Source of the DNA: Hoeflea sp. 108
Lineage (GTDB): Bacteria > Pseudomonadota > Alphaproteobacteria > Rhizobiales > Rhizobiaceae
Length of the DNA stretch: 64,000 nt
Assembly: GCF_000372965.1 (NCBI RefSeq)
Contig: NZ_KB890024.1
Coordinates: 1,304,839-1,368,838, forward strand
Reading direction: 5' to 3'
The translations under genes and the position numbers were made by a program. Position 1 is the stretch's first letter. Every line of letters starts with the position of its first letter. Of the stretch, positions 7,828 through 16,389 are shown piece by piece. A model generated the notes under the pieces. The model saw only the letters and a list, made by a program, of their open reading frames with translations, had not been told where the DNA came from and ran no database searches.

Positions 7828-9072
7828 ATGACAAACAACACTCCTCTCGGCGTTCATTCCGAAGTCGGCCAGCTTCGCAAGGTCATGGTGTGTGCGCCCG
7901 GCCGGGCGCACCAGCGTCTGACGCCCTCCAATTGCGACGATCTCCTCTTCGACGACGTGCTCTGGGTCGACAACGCCAAGCGCGACCATTTCGACTTCAT
8001 GACCAAGATGCGCGACCGCGGCGTCGAAGTGGTCGAAATGCACAACCTGCTTGCTGAAACGGTTGCCAATCCCGAGGCCAAGAAGTGGATTCTCGACCAT
8101 CAGGTCTCGCCGAACCAGATCGGCCTTGGCCTGCTCGACGAGGTCCGCTCTTACCTTGAAGGGCTCACCAATCGCGAGCTCGCCGAAACCCTGATCGGTG
8201 GCCTCTCGACCCATGAATTCTCCGAGGCCATCGGCGGCGAGCAGCTGGCGCTGATCCGCGACGCTGCCGGCGTCAACGAATACCTCCTGCCGCCGCTGCC
8301 CAACACGCTCTACACCCGCGACACCACCTGCTGGATCTATGGCGGCGTGACGCTCAACTCGCTCTACTGGCCGGCGCGTCACGAAGAGACGATCCTCACC
8401 ACTGCGATCTACAAGTTCCACCCCGACTTTGCAGGCAAGGTCAATGTCTGGTGGGGCGACCCGACCAAGGACTGGGGTCTCGCCACGCTCGAGGGCGGTG
8501 ACGTCATGCCGATCGGCAAGGGCAACGTGCTCATCGGCATGAGCGAGCGCACCTCGCGCCAGGCGATCAGCCAGGTTGCGGCAGCGCTGTTCGAGAAGGG
8601 GGCTGCCGAGCGCGTGATCGTTGCGGCGATGCCCAAGCTGCGCGCGGCGATGCATCTCGACACCGTCTTCACCTTCGCCGACCGCGACTGCGTGCTGCTT
8701 TATCCTGACATCGTCAACGGCATCGGCGCCTTCTCATATCGTCCCGACGGCAAGGGCGGTGTCGAATTGCACAAGGACAAGGGCAGCTTCGTCGAGACGG
8801 TGCGGGACTCGCTCGGCCTCAAGAAGATGCGCGTCGTCGAGACCGGCGGCAACGACTACATGCGCGAGCGCACCCAGTGGGACAGCGGCGCCAACCTCGT
8901 CTGCGCTTCGCCGGGCGTCGTCTTTGCCTATGACCGCAACACCTACACCAACACGCTGCTGCGCAAGGAAGGCATCGAGGTCATCACCATCACCGGTGCC
9001 GAGCTTGGCCGTGGCCGTGGCGGCGGTCACTGCATGACCTGCCCGATCATCCGCGACGCAGTCGACTACTGA
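7828..9072 (+). CDS. arcA: Arginine deiminase
   Basis: Cytoplasmic enzyme that hydrolyses L-arginine to citrulline and ammonia, first step of the arginine deiminase pathway. The 414-residue length is normal. All family landmarks are present: SEVGQLRKVMVCAPGR at the start, the substrate loop LPNTLYTRDTTCWI, LEGGDVMPIG, the catalytic-region AMHLDTVFTF, and the C-terminal GGGHCMTCP with the nucleophilic cysteine at residue 402. It follows the second antiporter by 19 bases. Genes for ornithine carbamoyltransferase (arcB) and carbamate kinase (arcC) are not next to it or elsewhere in the window. It may serve arginine breakdown or acid tolerance by ammonia release rather than ATP formation by a local arc operon. 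Confidence 0.97.
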   Translation: MTNNTPLGVHSEVGQLRKVMVCAPGRAHQRLTPSNCDDLLFDDVLWVDNAKRDHFDFMTKMRDRGVEVVEMHNLLAETVANPEAKKWILDHQVSPNQIGLGLLDEVRSYLEGLTNRELAETLIGGLSTHEFSEAIGGEQLALIRDAAGVNEYLLPPLPNTLYTRDTTCWIYGGVTLNSLYWPARHEETILTTAIYKFHPDFAGKVNVWWGDPTKDWGLATLEGGDVMPIGKGNVLIGMSERTSRQAISQVAAALFEKGAAERVIVAAMPKLRAAMHLDTVFTFADRDCVLLYPDIVNGIGAFSYRPDGKGGVELHKDKGSFVETVRDSLGLKKMRVVETGGNDYMRERTQWDSGANLVCASPGVVFAYDRNTYTNTLLRKEGIEVITITGAELGRGRGGGHCMTCPIIRDAVDY

Positions 9073-9148
9073 GCGTCATCGTCTGTGCTTGTCCCTCCAG
9101 CGTGCGGCGAAAGCCGTGCGCTGGTTTTGGGTCGATGAGGAACCCGAA

Positions 9149-10252
9149 ATGGCATCACGTTCGTCTTCCACCAGCAGGCGCCTCCTTGGGCTGGCCGCCG
9201 CAGCCACAACCTCGCTGCTTGTCGCCGGCTGCCAGCGGGCCGAGGACGCTGTCGAGCTGCCACCGCGTCCGGTCAAGACGGTTGCCGTCTCCTTCAGCCC
9301 CGAGGATACGTTCGGTTCACTCGTCGGCGACGTGCAGCCGCGCACCGAAACCAATTTCGGGTTCCGGCAGGGCGGTGAGATCAGGGAGCGCGACGTGGAT
9401 GTCGGAGACCGCGTCGAGGTCGGCGCCGTGCTGGCGCGGCTGGATACCGAAGACGCGCAGGATGCCGTGCGCAAGGCCGAGGCCAATCTGTTTGCGGCGC
9501 AATCGAACTTCGACAATGCCGACCAGACGCGCAGCCGACAGGAACAGCTTTATCCGCGCACCATCAGCCGGGCTGCACTTGATGCGGCGACCGCCCAGGC
9601 AAACGCAGCACGGGCGGGTGTCGACGCGGCGCAGGCCGCAGTGCGCGTCGCCCAGAACAATCTCGACAACCGCGTGCTGAAATCCAATGCCGCCGGCGTG
9701 GTCACCGCGGTGGGCGCAGATGTCGGCCAGGTCATTGGTGGTGGACAGATGATCGTGCGCGTCGCGCAGCTCGTCGAAAAGGACGCCGTCTTCCAGGTGC
9801 CGGAGGCGACCATCCAGTCGGCCAGCCGCGATGTCCGCGTCGAGGCGCGCCTACTCAGCAATCCGAACAGCAAGGCAATCGGTGCCGTCCGCGAGATTTC
9901 GCCCGTCGCCAATCCGGTGACGCGCAACTTCACGGTCCGGGTCGGGCTTGAGGCCGTGCCTGACGATTTCCGCTTCGGCAGCGCCGTGCGCGGTACCGTG
10001 CAGGTTGCCGGAGACCCGGTTGCCAGGCTGCCGATGACGGCCCTGTTCAACCAGGGCAACCAGCCGGCGGTGTGGGTGGTTGACCCCAAGACCAACACCA
10101 CCAAGCTGGTGTCGGTCGAGGTGCAGCGCTTCGAGACAAGCGATTTCCTCGTCGCCAAGGGCTTGCAGGAGGGCGACAATGTCGTGGTGGCCGGCGTTCA
10201 GCAGCTTCGCCCCGATATGGCGGTGCGCCTCCTCAACGGTGCCGGCAAATGA
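9149..10252 (+). CDS. RND efflux periplasmic adaptor (membrane fusion) lipoprotein
   Basis: 367-residue HlyD/AcrA-family adaptor that links an inner-membrane RND pump to an outer-membrane channel. The ATG at 9149 is preferred over an upstream TTG because it gives a compact lipoprotein signal with lipobox LLVAGC (Cys28) and GAGGA about 10 bases upstream. Visible parts: the biotinyl-lipoyl half GGEIRERDVDVGDRVEVGAVLARLD, an alpha-helical hairpin rich in Ala, Asn and Gln (about residues 95-165), the second lipoyl half SNAAGVVTAVGADVGQVIGGGQ, and the C-terminal beta-barrel. Its stop overlaps the pump gene start (ATGA). No outer-membrane channel gene is nearby. Confidence 0.93.
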   Translation: MASRSSSTSRRLLGLAAAATTSLLVAGCQRAEDAVELPPRPVKTVAVSFSPEDTFGSLVGDVQPRTETNFGFRQGGEIRERDVDVGDRVEVGAVLARLDTEDAQDAVRKAEANLFAAQSNFDNADQTRSRQEQLYPRTISRAALDAATAQANAARAGVDAAQAAVRVAQNNLDNRVLKSNAAGVVTAVGADVGQVIGGGQMIVRVAQLVEKDAVFQVPEATIQSASRDVRVEARLLSNPNSKAIGAVREISPVANPVTRNFTVRVGLEAVPDDFRFGSAVRGTVQVAGDPVARLPMTALFNQGNQPAVWVVDPKTNTTKLVSVEVQRFETSDFLVAKGLQEGDNVVVAGVQQLRPDMAVRLLNGAGK

Positions 10253-13200
10253 ACGAGGGCGGCTTCAACCTGTCGGAATGGGCCATCAAGCGGCAGGGGC
10301 TCATCGTCTTCCTGATGGTCCTCGGCGCCATCGCCGGGGCATTTTCATTCCTGAACCTCGGTCGCAGCGAAGATCCCGACTTCACCGTCAAGACCATGCT
10401 GGTTCACGCGGTCTGGCCGGGCGGCACCATCGAGCAGACGGTCGACCAGGTGACTGACAGGCTGGAGCGCACGCTGCAGGAAGTGCCGCGACTCGACACG
10501 CTGCGCAGCCTGACCAGTGCCGGCCAGTCGATCATCTATGTTTCGCTCCAGGATTCGACCGCGCCGGACGAGGTCGCAGACATCTGGTACCAGGTTCGCA
10601 AGAAGGTCGGCGACATCCAGGCCACCTTGCCATCAGGCGTGCGCGGCCCCTTCTTCAACGATGAGTTCGGCGACACTTTTGGCATCATCTATGCGCTGCA
10701 GTCGACCGACTTCAGCGATCGCGAGCTGCGCGACTGGGCCTATGAGGCGCGCAGCCGGCTGCTGCGCGTCCACAATATCGGCAAGGTCGAGATGCTTGGC
10801 ACGCAGGACGAGACCATTTACATCGAGTTCTCGACCCAGCGTCTGGCGAGCCTGAGCATCAGCCCTGCAACGGTGATGAGCACCATTCAGGCGCAGAATG
10901 CGGTGATGCCGGCCGGCACCATGACGTCGGCGGCCGACCGCACCATCCTCGAAGTGTCGGGCGACCTTCGCGACGAAAACGACATCCGCGAGATCAACAT
11001 ACCGACGGCCTCGGGTTTCGTGCGGCTGGGAGACATCGCCACCGTCACGCGCAGCACCGTCGATCCGCCCCAGCCGATGTTCCGCGTCAAGGGAAAGCCC
11101 GCCATCGGCGTTGCCGTTTCCATGGCGTCGGGCGGCGACATTCTCGAACTCGGCCGCAACATCGACCAGGTGATGACCCGCTTCGAGCACGACCTGCCAG
11201 TAGGCATCGACCTCGTTCATGTCGCCAGCCAGCCGGAGGTCGTCACCAGCGCCATAAGGGGCTTCACCGTCTCGCTGACGCAGGCCGTCATCATCGTGCT
11301 CGGCGTCAGCTTCCTGGCGCTTGGCTTCCGCGCCGGCATCGCCGTCGCGGTCTCGATCCCGCTTGTCCTGTGCATGACCTTCCTGGCCATGGAAATAAGC
11401 GGCATCGCCCTGCAACGCGTGTCCCTCGGCGCTCTCATCATCGCGCTGACACTGATGATCGACGACGCCATGGTGGCGGTCGAAATGATGATGGCCAAGC
11501 TCGACGAGGGCTACGACCGCGTGAAGGCTGCCTCCTATGCCTATACGTCGACGGCATTTCCGATGCTTGCCGGAACGCTTGTCACCATCGCCGGCTTCAT
11601 TCCCGTCGGGCTCGCCCGAAGCGTTTCGGGCGAATATGCGCGCTCGCTGTTCGTGGTCATCGCCGTAGCACTCATCGTCTCCTGGCTTATCGCCGTGCTG
11701 TTGACGCCGATCGTCGGTCTGGCCGTTCTGAAGTCGGGCGCAAAGGCCACGGACAAGGGCGAGGGCGGCCTTGCGCGAGGCTTCAAGAAGCTGCTGCATG
11801 CCTGCATCCGCATGCGCTACATCGTCGTCGCCGCCACGGTCGCGCTGTTCGTCGTGGCTCTGCTCGCTGCGCCGCTAATGAAGCGGCAGTTCTTCCCGCC
11901 GTCCGATCGCCCGGAACTGATGCTGCAACTGGTGCTGCCGCAAAGCGCATCGATGCAGGCGACCTCGGCGGAGGTCGACAAAGTCGAAAAACTGCTCGCT
12001 TCCGACAGCGACGTCGTCGACTGGAGCTTCTATGTCGGCTCGGACGCCATCCGCTTCTACCTGCCCATGGACATCCAGGCGCCGGCGCCGTTCCGTGCCC
12101 AGGCCGTTGTGATCGCCAAGAGCGTCGAGGCGCGTGACGGGCTACAGGCAAGGCTGCAGGCCGAACTCGACCAGCAGTTCCCCGACATCATCGCCCGCGT
12201 CTCGCCGCTGGAGATGGGGCCGCCCGTGGGCTGGCCCGTCCAGTATCGCGTGATCGGCCCCGACGTCGCCGGTGTCCGCAGCCTCGCCTGGAAGGTCGCC
12301 GACGCGGTCGGCAGCGTCAGCGGCGTTATCAGCCCCAATCTCGACTGGAACGAGCCGATCAGGAAGGTAGTCATCGAGGTCGACCAGGATCGGGCACGCC
12401 TCGTCGGCCTGAACTCGGCCGCCATCAGTCAGACGCTGTTTGCCACGGCGTCGGGATTGCCGATCACGCAGGTCCGCGACTCCATCTACCTGGTCAACGT
12501 GGTGGCCCGTGCTGCGGCCGACGAACGCGCCAATGTCGAAACGTTGCGCTCGCTGCAGATCCCGATAGGGCCGAACCAGACCATCCCGCTGGCAAGCATC
12601 GCCAACATTGAGTATCGCACCACCCAGCCGATCATCTGGCGGCGCGACCGCGAAACCACGATCACCGTGCAGGCCGACGTGGCTGAGGGCGTGATGGCCG
12701 ACAGTGTTGTCGACCAGGCCTCAGCCAAGATCGACCAGTTGCGCCACGACAATCCGAATTACCGGATCGAGGTCGGCGGCTCCGTCGAAGGGGCCGAGAC
12801 CGGCATGGGGTCCGTTCTGGAGATGATCCCGCTGATGGCGATCGTCATGGTCATCATCCTGATGTTCCAGCTCCAGAGCATCCAGAAGCTTCTGCTGGTG
12901 ATCAGTGTGGTGCCACTCGGCTTGATCGGCGTCGTGCTCGTGATGCTGATCACCAACATTCCGGTCGGCTTCATCGCCGTGCTCGGCATGATCGCCCTGA
13001 TCGGCATGATCACGCGAAACTCCGTGGTGCTGATAGACCAGATGGACAGCCGGCTGGAGAGCAGCGGCATGTGCTGGCAGAGCGTCATAGACGTCACTGC
13101 CGAACGCGTGCGTCCGGTATTTCTGACTGCAGGGTCGACCATTCTCGGCATGCTGCCGATCATCCGTGATCCGTTCTGGGCGCCGCTGGCCTTCACCGTC

Positions 13201-13341
13201 ATCGGCGGCCTGGTGGTGGCTGCCGTTCTGACGTTGATCTTCCTGCCCGCTCTCTACGTGCTTTGGTTCCGCATTCCGGAGGAACGGCCGGCATCGCCTG
13301 CACCGCAGGCAACGGCCCAGCCTGCCGGTGTGCCTGCCTGA
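10249..13341 (+). CDS. RND-family multidrug/metabolite efflux pump
   Basis: 1030-residue inner-membrane proton-driven exporter of the AcrB/MdtB-like RND superfamily. It has the normal architecture of two repeats, each with one leading helix, a large periplasmic domain and a helix bundle. In helix 4 the proton-relay pair is present as LMIDDAMVAVE (Asp405, Asp406), corresponding to AcrB Asp407/Asp408. The periplasmic opening SEDPDFTVKTMLVHAVWPGGTIEQ is typical of the branch often found in rhizobia with a single adaptor. Substrate cannot be predicted. Translation is coupled to the adaptor gene by a 4-base overlap. Confidence 0.95.
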   Translation: MNEGGFNLSEWAIKRQGLIVFLMVLGAIAGAFSFLNLGRSEDPDFTVKTMLVHAVWPGGTIEQTVDQVTDRLERTLQEVPRLDTLRSLTSAGQSIIYVSLQDSTAPDEVADIWYQVRKKVGDIQATLPSGVRGPFFNDEFGDTFGIIYALQSTDFSDRELRDWAYEARSRLLRVHNIGKVEMLGTQDETIYIEFSTQRLASLSISPATVMSTIQAQNAVMPAGTMTSAADRTILEVSGDLRDENDIREINIPTASGFVRLGDIATVTRSTVDPPQPMFRVKGKPAIGVAVSMASGGDILELGRNIDQVMTRFEHDLPVGIDLVHVASQPEVVTSAIRGFTVSLTQAVIIVLGVSFLALGFRAGIAVAVSIPLVLCMTFLAMEISGIALQRVSLGALIIALTLMIDDAMVAVEMMMAKLDEGYDRVKAASYAYTSTAFPMLAGTLVTIAGFIPVGLARSVSGEYARSLFVVIAVALIVSWLIAVLLTPIVGLAVLKSGAKATDKGEGGLARGFKKLLHACIRMRYIVVAATVALFVVALLAAPLMKRQFFPPSDRPELMLQLVLPQSASMQATSAEVDKVEKLLASDSDVVDWSFYVGSDAIRFYLPMDIQAPAPFRAQAVVIAKSVEARDGLQARLQAELDQQFPDIIARVSPLEMGPPVGWPVQYRVIGPDVAGVRSLAWKVADAVGSVSGVISPNLDWNEPIRKVVIEVDQDRARLVGLNSAAISQTLFATASGLPITQVRDSIYLVNVVARAAADERANVETLRSLQIPIGPNQTIPLASIANIEYRTTQPIIWRRDRETTITVQADVAEGVMADSVVDQASAKIDQLRHDNPNYRIEVGGSVEGAETGMGSVLEMIPLMAIVMVIILMFQLQSIQKLLLVISVVPLGLIGVVLVMLITNIPVGFIAVLGMIALIGMITRNSVVLIDQMDSRLESSGMCWQSVIDVTAERVRPVFLTAGSTILGMLPIIRDPFWAPLAFTVIGGLVVAAVLTLIFLPALYVLWFRIPEERPASPAPQATAQPAGVPA

Positions 13342-13349
13342 GCATCCGC

Positions 13350-13955
13350 ATGGAGACCAACGGCTTGCCGAATGACGGGCAGGGCGGCGCCATCGAGATC
13401 CGTCTCGAGGACGTGTCGCAACTGTTCGAGACGATGGATCCGTTTCCGTTCCGGGAACGCGACCTGGCGCGGGACGCGGACGAATACATTTGCGGTTGGG
13501 CCGGCGAATTGCCCGCCGACCGGCCCCTGGAAATCAGGATCCACCTGCCTGCGGGGGCAGCCGGCAGTGCCGAGGTTCGTGGCCTCGGCGCGTCATTGTC
13601 CAACTATTTCGACTACCGCGCCGGCGTCGTGACGCGCGAACTGTCCGACGAGTTCCGCATGGGCCGGCGGGCGCTGCTGATCGGGCTGGCCGTGCTCGGC
13701 TTGTGCCTGCTGCTGGGCCAGCTGTTTGTTGCCGTCACATCCTATGGGAGCATCGGGCACTTCGTCGAGGAAGGCCTCATCATCGTCGGCTGGGTGGCGC
13801 TATGGCGGCCGCTCGAGATCTTTCTCTACGACTGGTGGCCGATTGCTCAAAAAAAGAAGTTGTATCGGCGCCTGGCCGAAGCCCGCGTGAGCGTCAGTTT
13901 CTACGACACGCCTGATGGCGAAGGCCTTGACCTTAAGTCGAGGCGCTCAAAATGA
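13350..13955 (+). CDS. Two-helix membrane protein of unknown function downstream of RND pump
   Basis: 201-residue protein not recognised as a named family. The ATG at 13350 lies 8 bases after the pump stop; longer in-frame versions overlap the pump gene. The N-terminal half is acidic and soluble (EIRLEDVSQLFETMDPFPFRERDLARDADEYI), with a strand-like stretch EIRIHLPAGAAG. Two hydrophobic segments follow, around residues 109-132 and 140-160, then a FLYDWWPIAQKKKLYRRLAEA motif and a charged tail. Its position suggests co-transcription with the efflux genes, but no functional link is shown. Confidence 0.75.
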   Translation: METNGLPNDGQGGAIEIRLEDVSQLFETMDPFPFRERDLARDADEYICGWAGELPADRPLEIRIHLPAGAAGSAEVRGLGASLSNYFDYRAGVVTRELSDEFRMGRRALLIGLAVLGLCLLLGQLFVAVTSYGSIGHFVEEGLIIVGWVALWRPLEIFLYDWWPIAQKKKLYRRLAEARVSVSFYDTPDGEGLDLKSRRSK

Positions 13956-14066
13956 AACGCAATGCAAAGCGTTGGGACGCACCGCTAATCCCCGGCAATT
14001 GCCCGCAGGCTATGCTGCTGCGCAACACGCTTCGCATCATCCGGTTTTGAAGCAAAAGGAGTTACC

Positions 14067-14570
14067 ATGTCCGACCTGATCGTCATCGTGTATCCGACCG
14101 AAGCCAAGGCCGAAGAAGTGCGCGAGCGCCTGTTCGAGCTGCAGAAGCAGTATCTCATTACGCTCAGCGACGCCGTCATCGCAACCAAGAACGACGCCGG
14201 CAAGATCAAGCTGAACCAGCTCGTCAACACCACTGCCGCCGGTGCTGTCTCCGGCAGCTTCTGGGGCCTGCTCGTCGGCGTGCTGTTCCTCAATCCGCTT
14301 CTGGGTGTCGCCGTTGGTGCCGCGTCTGGCGCGCTCGGCGGTGCGATGAGCGATTTCGGCATCAACGACGCCTTCATGAAGGAGCTTTCGGGCAGCCTGC
14401 AGCCCGGCAATGGCGCGCTGTTCGTGCTGGTCAAGGAAATGACCGCCGACAAGGTGCTGAAGGAGATCGCCGGCTACGGTGGCGTCGTGCTCAAGACCTC
14501 GCTTGACGATACGAAGGAGCAGGCCTTGCGCGACGCCTTGCAGAAGGCTTCCGCCGCACCTGCCAGCTGA
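14067..14570 (+). CDS. DUF1269 family membrane-associated protein
   Basis: 167-residue DUF1269 protein. It has a ferredoxin-like N-terminal part (SDLIVIVYPTEAKAEEVRERLFELQKQ), a glycine/alanine-rich double hydrophobic stretch (TTAAGAVSGSFWGLLVGVLFLNPLLGVAVGAASGALGGAMSD, about residues 53-93) that resembles a glycine zipper, and a second ferredoxin-like part with GNGALFVLVKEMT. These proteins are widespread and often stress-induced, but their biochemical role is unknown. AAAGGAG stands 7 bases before the ATG. A TTGGGACGC sequence lies upstream at 13972 but the rest of the local promoter module does not match well. Confidence 0.87.
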   Translation: MSDLIVIVYPTEAKAEEVRERLFELQKQYLITLSDAVIATKNDAGKIKLNQLVNTTAAGAVSGSFWGLLVGVLFLNPLLGVAVGAASGALGGAMSDFGINDAFMKELSGSLQPGNGALFVLVKEMTADKVLKEIAGYGGVVLKTSLDDTKEQALRDALQKASAAPAS

Positions 14571-14681
14571 TTGCCTTGACCTGGAAGTCGCAATGGGCCG
14601 CAGGTCGGCCCGTTGCATCGTCCGTTGCCATGCAGCGCGGAACTGGTCGTCTGATTGTTTGATACGGGGGAGTTGGCCATC

Positions 14682-15053
14682 ATGAACCGCCTGCTTGCAA
14701 ATCCTGTCGCACTGATGCTCATGGCGCTGGGCATGCTGACGGCCTGCGTTCCCCAATCGCCGGGGCCTGGTCCCGGACCGTCGCGGCCACAGGCATGCAC
14801 ATTCGAATATGCCCCCGTCTGCGGACAGCGCGGCGACCGAACCCGAACCTTCTCCAATGCCTGCATGGCCCGCGCCGATGGCTTCCGCGTGATCCACAAC
14901 GGCCAGTGCCGCAGGCCCGAGCAGCAGACTGCGTGCCCAGCGATCTACATGCCGGTCTGCGCCGTCAACGGTGCAAGGTGGCGCACATTCTCCAACAGCT
15001 GTCTGGCGCGTGCCGACAACTTCCGCGTCTTGCATCAAGGCGGCTGCCGTTGA
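14682..15053 (+). CDS. Lipoprotein with two Kazal-type protease inhibitor domains
   Basis: 123-residue predicted lipoprotein. The signal peptide ends in the lipobox MLTAC (Cys22), followed by a proline/glycine linker and two tandem cysteine-rich repeats. Each repeat has the Kazal core: C-x5-PVCG-type strand, then the TFSNAC (or TFSNSC) signature, ARADxFRV and a final GQC/GGC. The spacing of the cysteines is the same in both repeats. Kazal domains inhibit serine proteases by presenting a loop, so a surface or periplasmic defence against proteases is plausible. The specificity-determining loop residues differ between the two repeats (YAPVCGQRG and YMPVCAVNG). It stands alone between DUF1269 and AI-2E genes. 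Confidence 0.85.
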   Translation: MNRLLANPVALMLMALGMLTACVPQSPGPGPGPSRPQACTFEYAPVCGQRGDRTRTFSNACMARADGFRVIHNGQCRRPEQQTACPAIYMPVCAVNGARWRTFSNSCLARADNFRVLHQGGCR

Positions 15054-15068
15054 CGGCAGTGCATCGAA

Positions 15069-16160
15069 ATGATCCGATCGAGGCAGTTGAAATTGGGCAA
15101 TGGGCAGCAGGCGCGGGGCGACGGCCGCATGAACGTATATCTTGCCACCGGCATCCTGGTGCTCGCACTGCTGCGGGTTGGGGATTCGATCTTCGTTCCG
15201 CTCGTCGTTTCGCTGTTCATCATCGCATTGGTCTGGCCGATCCAGGCAGCGCTTCAGCGGTTCCTGCCACGGCTGCTGGCGCTGTTCATCACCCTCAGCG
15301 CGACGATCGCCATCGTGCTTGCTGTCGGCTCGTCGGTGGTCTGGGGCTTCGGCCGGCTCGGCCAATGGCTGTTCGTCAATGCCAGCCGTTTCCAGGCGAT
15401 CTACGTCGACTGGACCCAGTGGCTGGAGGAGCGCGGCGTCGCCGTTGCCGGTCCGCTCGCCGATCGTTTCGACGTCAACTGGCTGGTTGGCTTCACCCAG
15501 GGCGTCGCCGGTCGTCTGAACAGCTTCGCCGGGCTGGCACTGCTGGTCTTCGTGCTGGTGATGCTTGGCCTGCTCGAAGTCGAGGATTTCAACCGGCGCC
15601 TGGAATCTTCCGCGGCCCAGCCATATGGCGCCCGCATTCGCGCCGCCAATCGCGAGATCGGCATAAAGCTGCGCCGCTTCATGGCCGTGCGCACCTTCGC
15701 CAGCGTGCTGACGGGACTTGTGGTTTGGGGCTTCGCCCTGGTGGCCGGGCTCGAACTCGCGGCGGCATGGGGCGCCATTGCCTTCGCGCTCAACTACATT
15801 CCGTTTCTCGGACCATTCTTTGCAACGATGTTCCCGACCCTGTTTGCCATCGCTCAGTTCGAATCGTGGCAGATGGCCTTTGTGGTGTTCGTCGGCCTCA
15901 ACCTGATCCAGTTCATGATCGGCAGCTATCTCGAGCCGATCCTCACGGGGGCTTCGCTGGCGATCTCGCCCTTCGCGGTCATATTCTCGGTGTTCTTCTG
16001 GAGCTTCATGTGGGGCATCTCGGGCGCCTTCATCGGCGTGCCGATCCTGATCGCCTTCATCGTCTATTGCGCCCAGTCGCCGTCGTCGCGCTGGATCGCG
16101 GCCCTGCTCGCGTCCGGCAAGACGGAAATGCTGGAAGCGCAGGCCGAACACAAGGATTGA
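15069..16160 (+). CDS. AI-2E family transporter
   Basis: 363-residue polytopic membrane protein of the AI-2E (TqsA/YdiK/PerM) family. About eight hydrophobic segments are visible, and the family core is present: ALNYIPFLGPFFATMFPTLFA, NLIQFMIGSYLEPILTGASLAISPF and FWSFMWGISGAFIGVPI. Family members export autoinducer-2 or act in ion or osmolyte transport; the actual substrate here is unknown. Two starts are possible, ATG at 15069 (used) and ATG at 15129, which would begin directly before the first helix; neither has a strong ribosome-binding site. Confidence 0.88.
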   Translation: MIRSRQLKLGNGQQARGDGRMNVYLATGILVLALLRVGDSIFVPLVVSLFIIALVWPIQAALQRFLPRLLALFITLSATIAIVLAVGSSVVWGFGRLGQWLFVNASRFQAIYVDWTQWLEERGVAVAGPLADRFDVNWLVGFTQGVAGRLNSFAGLALLVFVLVMLGLLEVEDFNRRLESSAAQPYGARIRAANREIGIKLRRFMAVRTFASVLTGLVVWGFALVAGLELAAAWGAIAFALNYIPFLGPFFATMFPTLFAIAQFESWQMAFVVFVGLNLIQFMIGSYLEPILTGASLAISPFAVIFSVFFWSFMWGISGAFIGVPILIAFIVYCAQSPSSRWIAALLASGKTEMLEAQAEHKD

Positions 16161-16227
16161 GGCAGTCGGCGCTGCCTGCTGCACCAGCCGGCCAACCATC
16201 GGCATTAACTGTCATTTTCCGGCCTCG

Positions 16228-16255
16228 TTGAACAAACCTTCGCGAGCGCTATGAT
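16228..16255 (+). promoter_or_regulatory. Predicted sigma-70 promoter of first AraC-type gene
   Basis: TTGAAC at 16228 and TATGAT at 16250 are separated by 16 bp, a good vegetative-type promoter. An inverted repeat, CCTTCGCG at 16237-16244 and CGCGAAGG at 16263-16270, brackets the -10 region and could be an operator for this gene, possibly autoregulatory. The gene start is 135 bp downstream of the -10. Confidence 0.45.
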
Positions 16256-16389
16256 ATGTGAACGCGAAGGATCATGACTGCAGGTGTGTCCGCGCCAGCT
16301 TGAGCAGGGACGTAAGTCTCAAGCCAGCCGCAGACAGCACCTGAAAACGCCACCGGGACGTGCGTGCACGTCCCCAAGAGGGGGGTGGC

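Noticed and set aside
13972..14037. Possible fifth promoter module before the DUF1269 gene (TTGGGACGC at 13972, GG 18 bp after GACGC)
   Set aside because: The second block reads GGCAATTGCC instead of GGGATT, ATCAC is missing and no -10 hexamer stands at 37-38 bp. It is too weak to list as a site.
14037..16205. 722-codon minus-strand open frame opposite the DUF1269, Kazal and AI-2E genes
   Set aside because: It lies antisense to three convincing plus-strand genes and has the Arg/Asp/Gln/His-rich composition of a GC-rich shadow frame with no recognisable domain.
16237..16270. Inverted repeat CCTTCGCG / CGCGAAGG around the -10 of the first AraC gene as a terminator
   Set aside because: The arms are 18 bp apart and enclose a good -10 hexamer with no T run, so an operator is more plausible than a terminator.
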